Source of the DNA: Mesorhabditis belari
Lineage: Eukaryota; Nematoda; Chromadorea; Rhabditida; Rhabditidae
DNA: 64,000 bases
Direction of reading: 5' to 3'
NCBI GenBank assembly: GCA_958450365.1
Contig: CAUEEP010000900.1
Span: 803,501 to 867,500 of the forward strand
The notes beneath the pieces are model-generated. The model worked only from the letters and a program-made list of their open reading frames with translations. It ran no database searches and was not told where the DNA came from. The position numbers were made by a program, and so were the translations under genes. The stretch's first letter is position 1. Each line of letters begins with the position of its first letter. This document shows positions 35,193 to 57,715 of this stretch, piece by piece.

Positions 35193-37043
35193 TTCACATC
35201 TATATTCTCCAACAGTGTTCGGTGATTTCGAAAATCTTTTTTCAGGTTGAACTATCCTTTCTCAGAATCTTGTAAGACATAGGGTACTGAAGCTATGCGT
35301 TAACATCTTTCCTAGCCCTTCCCTTACTATAAAGCTTGGGAAGTGTGAACCTCTTCGCACCTTTTCACAAAAAGAACGGAATAGAACGTTTAGAGGTTTC
35401 TCTTTGCCTATCGATTCGTGGATTTAAAGAGTTTTCACCTTGAATTCCTCTGTTTGAGTTCGTTTTATCCGTTTCGGATCTTATTCATCAGTCCAGTTGA
35501 TCTTTTGAAACTCCGTATGTAATCAATCACCAAACTATTGGAGAATATCGATATTGAAAAGAATCGAATTGACTTTTGGTGTTTTGCTCATGATAGCATA
35601 ACATTATCGTTGAAAATTGAAGCAGCTTCGAACACTTTTTCGCAAAAACTATCAAACAATCATTTTCTTGCGTCCATTTTTCAACTTTAATTGCTCTTCT
35701 CTCTATTCGGGTCGACTTGTGAAAAACTCGACAATTTTCTCTAAAAGAAAAAAAAGCAACGAGATCTCACAAGTCAATGGAGCAATGAAAGAATAAAGCA
35801 TCTGCTTTCATCTGCTTTTCTTTCAATGTTTATCTTTTCACAAACTTCAACCATTCGGTCTCATTTTCCTTTGCTCTTGCAGTTTGATTATTTCAAGAAT
35901 TTCTCAAAGGTTTTTATCTTTCAAATAAGATTTTCAGTTCACTAAATACTGTCTCAAACTGTCAAGAGTTAGTATGTGAATGAAAAGCTTGCATATTTCA
36001 GGAATAATTAGCCACCTCAGCAAGTTGGCCTTTCCTTGGAGCTCGTGTTATGACCTGATTCAGAGATTTATTCCTGAGTTTTGATGGCCAAGCTCGAAAG
36101 TACAATCCTCCAAATATTTGCCTTTTTCACTGAGCCTTATATCGGATTATAAATGAAAAGCTTATAATCATTTATCTTTTTCCCTTTTCCCCTTTCCCGC
36201 TTCATTTTCTTCTTATTCAGTAGTTGGGAGCTTATGTCTAAGCCTTCCATCTTTTTTCCCACTGATAAGCTTCTGTTCTCGAAAAAAGGATAGATTTTTT
36301 GGATTTCCTGTTTCGCCAAAATGTCAGATGACAAAGAGGTACAAAAAGTTTACCCTAATTTATGTTATTTGAAACATTTCACCAAAAAATTCTTTTTCAA
36401 ATGAGCCTAAAGGTTCTTTCAATCTCCAAGGAATTGCTAATTGGTTTCTTAGAATTTTCTGTCGCCATTTTTTTTGGCAATTAAAAAACTGAGTAATTCT
36501 ACCTACAAGAATTTGAAAATAGAAATAAAAGCGCAATTTCCTTCTTTCTTGAGCTCGGTCCTCTCTGCTCATTCTCATTAAACTTTCTATTTAAAGATCG
36601 AAACTTTGGTTTGGTTTATTTACTAGTTGAAGAGCACACTTAGTGATTCAGGAAATTGAATTACCAAAGTTCAACTGAAAAAAGAATTGAGTTTTTGAAT
36701 TTTTTGAATTTTTGATCGCATCGATGCAGGCTCAATACAAAAAAGGATAAACAAAGCATCCGTTGATTTAAAATTTGAAAAGTTTACTTTCCTGTGGAAC
36801 ACCTTGCTAAACCAAAATCAGAAAAATCAAGCCTAAATGAATGTGACGGGTTCAAGAGTCACAAGCACCTCTCTTTCCTTTTTCTTTCAAAGGCGCGTTA
36901 AGTCCTCTCCGAAATTGGGTTTTGATTAGAGGAGTTTTTTTCAAAAAAGGAGAATGACAAGTTTAATCTTTGAGGATCTTTGAAATTGAAGGAGAAAAAG
37001 TTTAAAATTTTAAAGTTGGAACTAGAGCAGACCAAAACTTGTA

Positions 37044-37107
37044 CACCGCCGGGACTCGAACCCGCGATTTTTCGCTTACCGGGCAACTGTGCTAGCCATT
37101 ACACCAT
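37044..37107 (-). pseudogene. tRNA-like unit (minus strand)
   Basis: TGGTGTAATGGCTAGCACAG begins the D-arm region and the T-arm reads CGCGGGTTCGAGTCCCGGCG. The anticodon arm is too degenerate to name an isotype. Confidence 0.6.
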
Positions 37108-37162
37108 AAAGCATTCGAAGACCTTAGTTTCCTGCCACTGGAGTAAGGGAGATCTAGTGCGT

Positions 37163-37227
37163 TGTGATGTAATGGTTAGCGCAGTGGTTCGATAAGCGAA
37201 AATTCGCGGGTTCTAGTCCGGCGCACA
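37163..37227 (+). pseudogene. tRNA-like unit (plus strand)
   Basis: GATGTAATGGTTAGCGCAG and CGCGGGTTCTAGTCCGGCG mark D-arm and T-arm. The T-loop TTCTAGT departs from TTCRANY. Diverged inverted partner of 37044-37107. Confidence 0.6.
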
Positions 37228-38604
37228 TGTTTTGGTCTGCTCTAGTTCCAACTTTAATTCTAGTCAAATCTAGCCTCAACGTCGTCCCATTCTATGTCCT
37301 TTCATTTTCAAATCTTCAATGTTTTCCAAGGAGCCTACAAGAGGAAAAACTTCTCCTCCACATTGAATCAATGACGTTTTGTCTCAATGTCAAATGATTT
37401 GGTCTGTCTATTTCTTTTCTTCTTCACCTTTTTCTCATTCTACCTCTTCAATTATCATGGACATCTCTCATTTTCTTCATCTTCTTCAATCTTTTCCCAT
37501 GTGTACATTTGTGCCTAAGGCTGATCGGGAGTTGAGAAAATTCCCATCTCTTTCTCTTCTACTTACAGCCACAAAACACACAAAAAAAAGAGACGAAGAG
37601 GACTCACATGATAATCTCACCCACTCAAAAACTCATTCGATCTACTACAAGCATTGCATTTGTTCTTTTAAACACGTTTTTTATCTATTTCTATTTCTGC
37701 AGCAGTATCTTTCTCTTTAGTCCGTTTCTTTTAAAGAAACGTAGAGATTTCAACGTAGAGATTCAATCGTGATACATTCGACCCTTCAATACAACTTTGC
37801 AGTTCTACAAATTTGTAGCATTAATGTGTAAATCTCTAGCAACTATAGTTGTCTATATTTGGAATTGTTTAACTTCCTCACCTATGTAGTGATGTTCACC
37901 AATTTCACTCAAAAACAAATTCCCAATTCACCTGGGAGAAAAACATCTGACCCTTTTCTCTTTTTTTGACGTCGATGTCCTTCAAGGGTTGAATTTCCCC
38001 TTTTCTTCTCCTCAAAACCAAAGAATTTTCCCACGACATCCTTCACATTTCTGTATGCTCATCTCTTATCTTTAGCTCACTTTTTTCTGCAAAAGTTTTG
38101 TCTCTAAAAAAATTGTTTTTATTTATTGCACATTTAAAAGTAAAAAGATTGATTTTGAATCAGAAAAGGGCCATGGATTTAGAATCAAGTGAAATATGAT
38201 AGATAAACGATAGAGTAGTAAAAAGATCGTACAAATTTCTATGCCAAACGCAGCTTTTATTAATTAACCTTTGGTCATTTGGATCTTTTGCAATTGATTT
38301 CGCCTTTCTGATGAAATTTCTTGAATCTTTCCTTCTTTCACTTTTCATTCTCTACAAATTCTTTTCATCGCAACATCTTCATACCTAATTGGATCTCCTC
38401 GTGTCTGAGAGTCATTTTGAAAGAAAAATTGCCTTTAGAGTGACAATGTTCATCCATTTTTTGGAAACTTATTGTAGATTTTCATGGTAAGGCTTTGACC
38501 AATGAATTTGCTAGCAATTTGCTGCTAGATTTGATCAAAGTGATTAAAGATCAAGGATTCGCTAACAAATTGATTAATGCACTGATGATATCAGACCTAC
38601 CTAC

Positions 38605-38814
38605 GATAGTACCCCACCCCCGACAGTCGCGAGCGCAAAAGAGTATTCATTCAAAGGCCCGTACTCACAAAATGCGCTTTGGAAAAAATAGCCTGATTCA
38701 GCTATTTTTTGATACCTAGCGCGCATTGTAGCAAAACCATTGTCGGAACTCGTTCAGCTAGATACGACCCCGCACCGTCATTATGGGGGTGGGGTACTAT
38801 TACAGTATTTACGG
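38605..38814. repeat. TIR element splitting a dispersed repeat
   Basis: GATAGTACCCCACCCCC at the left is answered by GGGGGTGGGGTACTATTACA near the right end. The interior has a second weaker inversion (AAATAGCCTGATTCAGCTATTTTTT). The host repeat at 35139-35192 is intact where this element sits, which defines its borders. Confidence 0.8.
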
Positions 38815-39399
38815 TAGTTGATCATCTAGTTAGCACAAGTTGTTAATCGCAAAATTGAAAACCATTTCTAAAACACTGGTTACGTAAATTTGGTCATGTT
38901 TGCAAACTTAGATTTGCAGAATGTTTTTCGAGTAATACACCCCAAGTACGGAGTATAAAATATCCGAGAATCGAAAATAAATTGATTTCGTACGTATTCT
39001 TTTCTCTGAAAAGATCTCTCAAGGGGGATTTTTAGAGGAATGCTTTTTGAACTCGATTTTTTGAGGCAAAAGAGGACATCTCATTTCATTTCATCATATG
39101 AGAGAATAAAGGGGAAAAGACTCATAAAAACATTTTTTATCCATTGGGGATTTAGAAATACAAATTTCTCCTAAACAAAAGTTTTGGCTGTTTTGACGAC
39201 GTGATCGTAGTTTCACTTCCTGTTTTGACATCAGGGTTATGATTCGAATTGCGAACTCGATTTAGTAACCTATTTATGCTATTCACAGAGAATTTTACAA
39301 TCGAAAATTTATTTTTCATTCTCATTTCATTTTTGGTTCATTTTTTGTTCAAAGATTTTGAATCGAACGTGTTGAATAGAGTCCTTCAAATGAATCTTA

Positions 39400-39458
39400 A
39401 ATGTTTTGTTTGTTTAATGTTTTGTTTGTTTAATGTTTTGTTTGTTTAATGTTTTATG
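39400..39458. repeat. 16-bp tandem repeat
   Basis: AATGTTTTGTTTGTTT occurs three and a half times in a row. Confidence 0.9.
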
Positions 39459-40394
39459 CATTTGCGAAAATCTGGCACTGATCTTTTTTGCTGCAATTAG
39501 GGAAGAGGATAGCAAAAAATGGGGGAAAAGCTTGGGACACTGAATCGGTGAAACAATTTGGGAGAACGGAAAATGGGGAAACGAGAGATTTTAGATGAAA
39601 TTGAGTGGAATCCCACATTTCATAGAGTTTTTACTTAATGAAAAAGGAAGTACTGCAAAATAAAACCATTTCAAAGCACAAGTATCAGAGAAAATTTTGA
39701 CCTACGGATTTCAGGTATTATAAATGAAAAAAAGTTGCCAATTGTTGACTTGTAAATCCACACAGAAATCATGGACTCTATCTAGTCAGAAATAAAAGAT
39801 TAAATCTACCAATATATCTATTCTTCTATTCTTCTATAGTTTTTGCCCAGAAATCCCTTTTCAACATTTTTCCTTCGCAATCTGATTCAAATGATCGTGT
39901 TTTTCCCATTCCGTCACTCACTCCATTGTCCCTTTTTTCTCCAATTTCCATTTCGAGACACTTCTTGGGTTACAATTTTCAACTCATGATCATTAATTGC
40001 TAATTGCAGAAATTCACATGTTTTTCGCGGAATACTTAATTTTTGTCTTTTGTAGAAGTGACTGGATTGGATTTTTCAAAATCCTTAGTAAACAGAGGAA
40101 AGAAATAGGTGTATTTTTTGCGTAACACTTTATTCTCTAATTTCTAAACAATATCACATTCATTTCTTTTTAATTCAACATCGCCCATCATTTGACGTCA
40201 TTTTTCTTCTCTCAAGAAGCCAATTCAATCCTCAGTTCTCTATTTACTTTCAAGTTGCATGTTTTTATCGACAATCGATAACAAGACCATATATTTGAAT
40301 GATTTTTAAACTCTTTTCTTTTCTTTATTTATTTTTTACTCTTTGTTTCCTTTTCCTTGTTCTTTTCCTTCTTTTTTATTCAAAATTTTCTAGA

Positions 40395-42082
40395 ATGGAC
40401 AACACAACAGCCACACTTTTGTCTGAAGGTGAAAATGTTTTCCGACTTCCACTCAGCTTAAAGGTTTCAAGAAAATATAAAACCCTATTACTCAATGTCA
40501 TTTTTAGATTCTCTGTATTTCATTCTACAGTTTACTCTGTATCTTTTCCGTTTATGGAAATCTCCTCGTCATCATGGTTATTATTTATTTTCGACGTCTT
40601 CGAACAGCCACAAATATCTTGATTCTCAACCTAGCTATTGGTAAATAATTGATACAAATAAAGTATTAGTAATAATGTAATAAAGTAATAAAGTAGTAAA
40701 GTCATAAAGTATTTTTGAAGCTTTGTAAAAGCTTCGAAAATGTAAAATGTAAAAGAAAAATAAATGCTTTTTCAGCTGATCTCCTCATTGGAATCTTTTG
40801 TATGCCTTTTTCATATTGGCAGGTTTGTTTTTAAATAATAAACAGTTTTACATATCAACTATTTCCTATTTTAAGCGACCAATCAGTTCATTCCTTGTAG
40901 ATTCTAATCTTTGATGATCAACGATGGATTTTCGGCTCAGCTCTTTGTTCTGTTCTTTCATTCTTTCAAGGTGCCGCCGTTTTTCTCTCGTCTTGGACTC
41001 TAGTAGTTATCAGGTAAAAAAACACACAAAACGTCTATTAAATAAAAGCCATAAAAAATGTTCAGTTTCGATCGATGGATGGCAATCACTTTTGTGTTGG
41101 CTCCTTCAATGCGATTGACAAGAAGAAGAGCTACTTATATGGTGATTACAACGTGGATCTTCTCACTCACTATGGCTCTACCGTTATTTGTGAGTTTTTG
41201 TGCATGAACTGTGCAATTCCGAGTCTTTAATTGAATAGGAACTGGACTTCTTTTTGTTATTTTATGGGCTTCTTTTAAAACACACTTTAGCAAGAAGAAC
41301 ACAGTCTAATCAAAATTTAGTTGGTCACCCAGCAAGTCACAGAAGAGGGAGTGCATAGATGTGTCGAGAAATGGAACTATTTCCATGATGAAGAATCGGT
41401 AAGTTTTACTTGTAATCAAGATTCATTTCAATGCTTCAAATTTCTTGATTTAGGCAAAAAAGATCTATTCGTATCTTGTGCTTGCTCTTCAATATTCAGT
41501 TCCACAAACTGTTCTCATCATCACTTACACTTATATTGGAGTCAAAATGTGGAATAGTCGAGTCCCGGGAGTGGGCAGTGCATCAACAAAAAAGATTATT
41601 GTTGAAAGACACCAAAGTGTTAAAAAGGTATTGAGATAATGAAAAGCTTAAATATAAAAGTAAAGGCTAATTTGATTTTGATTTGAATCCTTAAATTTAG
41701 CTGATTCCAATGGTCGTCCTTGTCTCAGCCCTTTTTGCCATTTGTTGGCTTCCGTTACTTCTCCTATTCAATATCATTCTTGATGTATGGCCCGAGCTTA
41801 ACTATTGGAATTATATTCTTTATCTTTGGTGAGTTGATTGACTCAATTTCGTGTAGAAAAGCTGATGAAAGATGCTAGTCTATCATCGAATCAAACGACT
41901 TTTTCAGGTGGTTCTGTCACGGACTTGCAATGCTTCATTCAATTGTGAATCCATTAATTTATTTCCTTCGAAATGCTCGTTTTCGTGAAGGATTTCTTTT
42001 CTTTTCTTCTCGTATTATGCCATTCATCAAATTTGACGAGTTACGACTTCTCACCGACAATTCAAGAAGGTCCAATTTTTGA
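40395..42082 (+). CDS. class A GPCR, neuropeptide-receptor type
   Basis: A seven-helix receptor of the plasma membrane. Nine exons (40395-40463, 40508-40640, 40776-40822, 40901-41013, 41066-41189, 41321-41398, 41454-41627, 41701-41828, 41908-42082) sum to 346 aa. Landmarks are GNLLVIMVI in TM1, NLAIADLLIGIFCMPFSYW in TM2, Cys at the start of TM3 (ALCSVLSFFQG), DRW in place of DRY (SFDRWMAI), CWLPLLLFN in TM6 and NPLIYFLRNARFR after TM7. The TM2/TM6/TM7 pattern is of the NPY/FMRFamide/tachykinin-like peptide receptors; the ligand cannot be read from sequence. TTCTAG lies one base before the ATG, fitting trans-splicing. A possible alternative C-terminus lies at 42366-42514. Confidence 0.92.
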
Positions 42083-42094
42083 TCTACAACACAA

Positions 42095-42158
42095 GAATGT
42101 CTCACATGAATGTCTCACAAGAATGTCTCACAAGAATATCTCACATGAAATCTCACAT
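42095..42158. repeat. 13-bp tandem repeat
   Basis: AATGTCTCACAWG repeats four to five times just after the GPCR stop codon. Confidence 0.85.
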
Positions 42159-42365
42159 AAAACAATCTCTTTAAATGCTCAATTATTCTTTTCTTTTTCT
42201 TAAATAAATTTATAAATGATTGATCCAGAATTACATGTTATTAATACAAATAAATCGACTCTGGATCATCATTTTCTTATCGGTAAACTCATTGTAGTCA
42301 TGTATTCTCTTTTTTTTTGTTTCATTTTGCACGAGCTTTTGTTCTTTGTCTGCACTTTTTTCAAG

Positions 42366-42514
42366 ATTTCAAGAAATTAAGCAATCAAATCGATCGAATT
42401 ATCAAATTTAGACCGTATCAACGTGGAAAGGGTCTCAAAATGATGGCCTATGTACCGATTGCCTCATCATCTCCACCAAAGACAAAAACAACAATGATCA
42501 CACAACACCGGTGA
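42366..42514 (+). other. possible alternative last exon of the GPCR gene
   Basis: Behind the acceptor TTTTTTCAAG, one frame is open for 49 codons to a TGA, with a basic, Pro/Ser-rich composition (FRPYQRGKGLKMMAYVPIAS). If the last GPCR exon is cut at 41978 (donor GTTTTCGT), the phase fits and the receptor would end NAHFKKLSNQ instead of NARFREG. The donor is weak. It may otherwise be untranslated sequence. Confidence 0.35.
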
Positions 42515-43255
42515 AATATTTGTGATATAAAACTTCAAGTTTTCGATGTAAACTTGTTCTATTTTCTCTTTTCTTTTGATTTTTTTTAATACAAATATTT
42601 CTGTTCTTTTTTTAGGTAATCTTCCCCTCAGCGTGCTCATTTGCTACTGTGATCTCTTCAGAATCGAATTCGAATAAATAAAACATTTGAATATAATGTA
42701 CATAAAGATTTAAACTTTTGAGAGCACAAAGGATACATAATAATGTAACATAGATAAACACAAAGATATTCTGAAATTTGAGCTGACTGATGAGTAAACA
42801 TCATTTGCAAGTGGGCTATTTATTGTGGAGAAAGACTAAAGTTGTCTACTTGATCGTAATCGACCGATCATCTGATTAAAAAGAAGAAAACGAAAAGAGA
42901 AGAAAGAAAAGAAGAATGTTTGCAGATCACCACACACAACGAAGTTCGATGCCTTCAGGAGAGAGGGTAGACGGTAGACAGGGGACAGCTCGACCACGCT
43001 CCTCTCCCTGTCCTGTCCACCACTTTCATTTCTTTACCTCCTTTCTTTTGATTCCTTCTCTCACAAACAAATCCGCACTTGAGTCTTCAGATACACTCAA
43101 TACTTCGTTTCATCTCAAAAAAAAAGTCTCGGCTACTTAAAACACAGGCTTTCTTCATGTTTTAATGTAATAAACGGTTACGCACGGCTATATGTTCTAC
43201 CCTGTCCCAAAAGTATTGCAAAATTATCTTTACTTTCAAATATTTGAATTATCAG
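42515..43255. other. intergenic region
   Basis: Several AATAAA signals around 42670 fit the GPCR 3' end. No gene is supported between here and the LHFPL-like start. Confidence 0.5.
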
Positions 43256-44456
43256 ATGGAGAAAATCTCTCTCGATTACCATTCGGTTTATGTAAGAAAT
43301 TGGAGGGTCTCTGGTGCGATTTGGGTACTTTTCGCTCTTTGCTCAGGTGTGTTTATCACAGAATTGATTTCACAAATCATAAAGTCTAAGATTTGACTTT
43401 CTTCAATTTTAGCTGTACTTCAATTACTCGTTCTTGTCCATCCGACATGGATCGAATCAGAAGAAGGCGGATACTTTGGTCTTTATGATTATTGCCTTTC
43501 GGATAATTGTCCTTGGAAAATCTTTCAGGTACTAGTTTATCCATAAAATTTGATTAATTTGATCAATTATCGAATCTATCTAACCGTTCATTCTTTAAAA
43601 CAAATCATTCAGGTGCAATCACTTACATGGTCTTTTCAATTATCAGCGGCTCTTGTTATGGTGGCCACAATTTGCTCACTCCTTATCGTCACAGCTATTT
43701 TGGTAAACAGCGAATACGAAACTTTAAAATAACTTGTACATTCTTGATCGAAGTTTTTGAAAATTCAGTTGCTAGTTCTTTTGCGTGATCGATTCGTTTT
43801 CTTGTTGTGTGCCTGGATGCACATGTTTTCGTGTAAGTTGAGCTTTTCCGTGCTTTAGTTTTAATTTCAATCTATCCATAAAGCGTATAATTGATTGTTG
43901 TTACTATAAAAGAGTTCGAATTTCAGTTTGTGCCATGTTATCTGCTTGTATTCTCTATCCAAATGGATGGGATCATCCAAAAGTTAGAGAAACGTGTGAT
44001 TCGAGAAAGTATGATCTCGGTATTTGTCGAATGAGGTAATATTTAAGATTTATATGGCTTTTCTTGTCACTTTTTTACTTATTTTCTTCAAAATTCAATT
44101 CGCTTTCAGATGGCCTTATTTTGTCGCATTGGAGCTGGTTGGAGTGCAATTAACAATGTCAATTTTTGGTTTCGTTCTCGCTTGTAAGCAACCTTCAGTC
44201 TTCCCGGGAATTTCGTCTGTCTACGGTATCCTAAATCGAGTGTGTTTTTTCTTTTCTTTTCTACTATTCACTTAATTTTCTGAATCTCAATTTCCAATTT
44301 TAAAAGGGTGATCTGTTGGAAAGTATTGATGAAATAAGCAATTTGTTTCAGGAGGACAGTGATGGCGGTCGTTCGAATCCCCTTGGTGCATGGCCTACAA
44401 CTCTTTTGTCTCCACAACATATCACTGGATATCAAACACACAAAACAATCTTGTAA
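43256..44456 (+). CDS. LHFPL-family tetraspan membrane protein
   Basis: Seven exons (43256-43346, 43413-43528, 43613-43702, 43769-43832, 43927-44035, 44110-44239, 44352-44456) sum to 234 aa, near the usual length of LHFPL proteins. Four hydrophobic segments are seen: RVSGAIWVLFALCSAVLQLL, SLTWSFQLSAALVMVATICS, FLLCAWMHMFSFCAMLSACI and FVALELVGVQLTMSIFGFVL. The first extracellular loop has the hallmark GGYFGLYDYCLSDNCPWKIF, and the second has CDSRKYDLGICRMRWPYFVA. In vertebrates, LHFPL members associate with GABA-A receptors and the hair-cell channel; the role here is unknown. ATTATCAG directly precedes the ATG (trans-splice-like). A methyltransferase gene follows on the same strand after 558 bp. 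Confidence 0.92.
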
Positions 44457-45014
44457 TCCATCATTCGTCAATTTGCATAAAGTTTTATTTTACCACCTAC
44501 ACACTGGAAGAAAGCTATGAGCCTAAACAACTGACTTGCTCTACTGAAATACCACTTTGGTAACTGAAATAAGCCAAGCGATGACTTTCGCTCCCAATTA
44601 TTGACAGATTTATCAATTTTCACAACAATTACCTTCTTTATATTTTCTCAACAATTTCTTCTTTATTCTGCGTGTAATTTCTCCGAACAGACTTGCTTCA
44701 TTTGAACAGATCTCTCTCTTAACAGATCTCTCTCAACAGATCTCTCTAGCCATTCCCTAAACTACGGGTCGCTTCTTTTGACCGTTTTCCTCTTGTGTTC
44801 CCTTTGCATTATTCTTTTTGGATCTTAGCCAAAAAGCTTTCTTAAGTATCTATCGATCAGATATATCAAATCTCAAGCATCTTTCACTTATTTTTGTTAC
44901 TAATACCTACCTTTCATCTAGATAACAATAGTTTTCAATGGTTTTGAAATGAGGCCAAATATTTATGCGATTACACAATGCATTTAAACTCAACTCATTT
45001 CAGCCTTATGGATT
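44457..45014. other. intergenic region before set-16
   Basis: Three CAGATCTCTCT repeats occur at about 44705-44745. The acceptor CATTTCAG at 44996-45003 probably receives the spliced leader of set-16. The two possible start codons here are discussed as a finding. Confidence 0.5.
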
Positions 45015-57330
<12,316 letters not shown>

Positions 57331-57516
57331 AAGCCTTCAAAATTTCTTGTGTGATAGTTGCGCCTGTAGCTTGTTTTCTTCTGATACATCAAATTTCTTT
57401 GTTCCTTATGTATTTATTCTATGGCTTAAAAAAGCATCTGATCTCTGATGAAAATGTCTGAATGTTCATAAACGTTTTACCGCACGACATGATGCAGAAA
57501 TATTTTATCTACAAAA

Positions 57517-57522
57517 AATAAA
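57517..57522 (+). terminator. poly(A) signal of set-16
   Basis: AATAAA about 190 nt after the set-16 stop codon; a second one follows within about 15 nt. Confidence 0.45.
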
Positions 57523-57715
57523 TTCAAATAAAAATGGAATTCTTTCGTGTATCACAATGAGAATTGGATGGTGCTAATCTAGAAAAATGTACAAAACAAG
57601 AGAAACTACATATTATATGATGAAACTATATTCTACAGCTATTAAACCGAATAGATTTATCGCTTTCATCATCAAAAACTTACAAAATTCGGCAAGAAAA
57701 AGGATGGGTATTCGG

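Larger units (their letters stand above)
37011..37256. repeat. palindrome made of two inverted tRNA-like units
   Basis: Outer arms AAAGTTGGAACTAGAGCAGA and its inverse enclose, head to head, two tRNA-like sequences: one on the minus strand (about 37044-37107) and one on the plus strand (about 37163-37227). Both have an A-box-like TGTAATGGYTAGCRCAG and a B-box GGTTCKAGTCC after an anticodon-arm-like AAGCGAAAA. The acceptor stems do not pair well, so neither looks functional. It is best read as a tRNA-derived SINE inserted twice in inversion, or a MITE that captured a tRNA. Confidence 0.8.
34131..40394. other. 6-kb gene-free, repeat-rich region
   Basis: No exon chain is supported. A TATA-like TATATAAAAGG (about 34986) precedes (TTC)n at 35115-35135. 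A lone short frame at 36321 (MSDDKE then a GTACAA donor) resembles a first exon but has no partner. The repeats within are listed separately. The GPCR gene's promoter must lie at its right end. Confidence 0.55.

Noticed and set aside
36321..36340. Possible first exon MSDDKE followed by a GTACAA donor
   Set aside because: No compatible downstream exon in the following 4 kb; likely chance.
36980..37195. Open frame containing PPGLEPAIFRLPGN
   Set aside because: This is the translation of the tRNA-like B-box region on the wrong strand, a well-known spurious peptide.
44810..44880. Minus-strand GGCTAAGATCC resembling the 5' part of U2 snRNA
   Set aside because: Only about a dozen bases fit; the branch-site-recognition and Sm regions do not follow.
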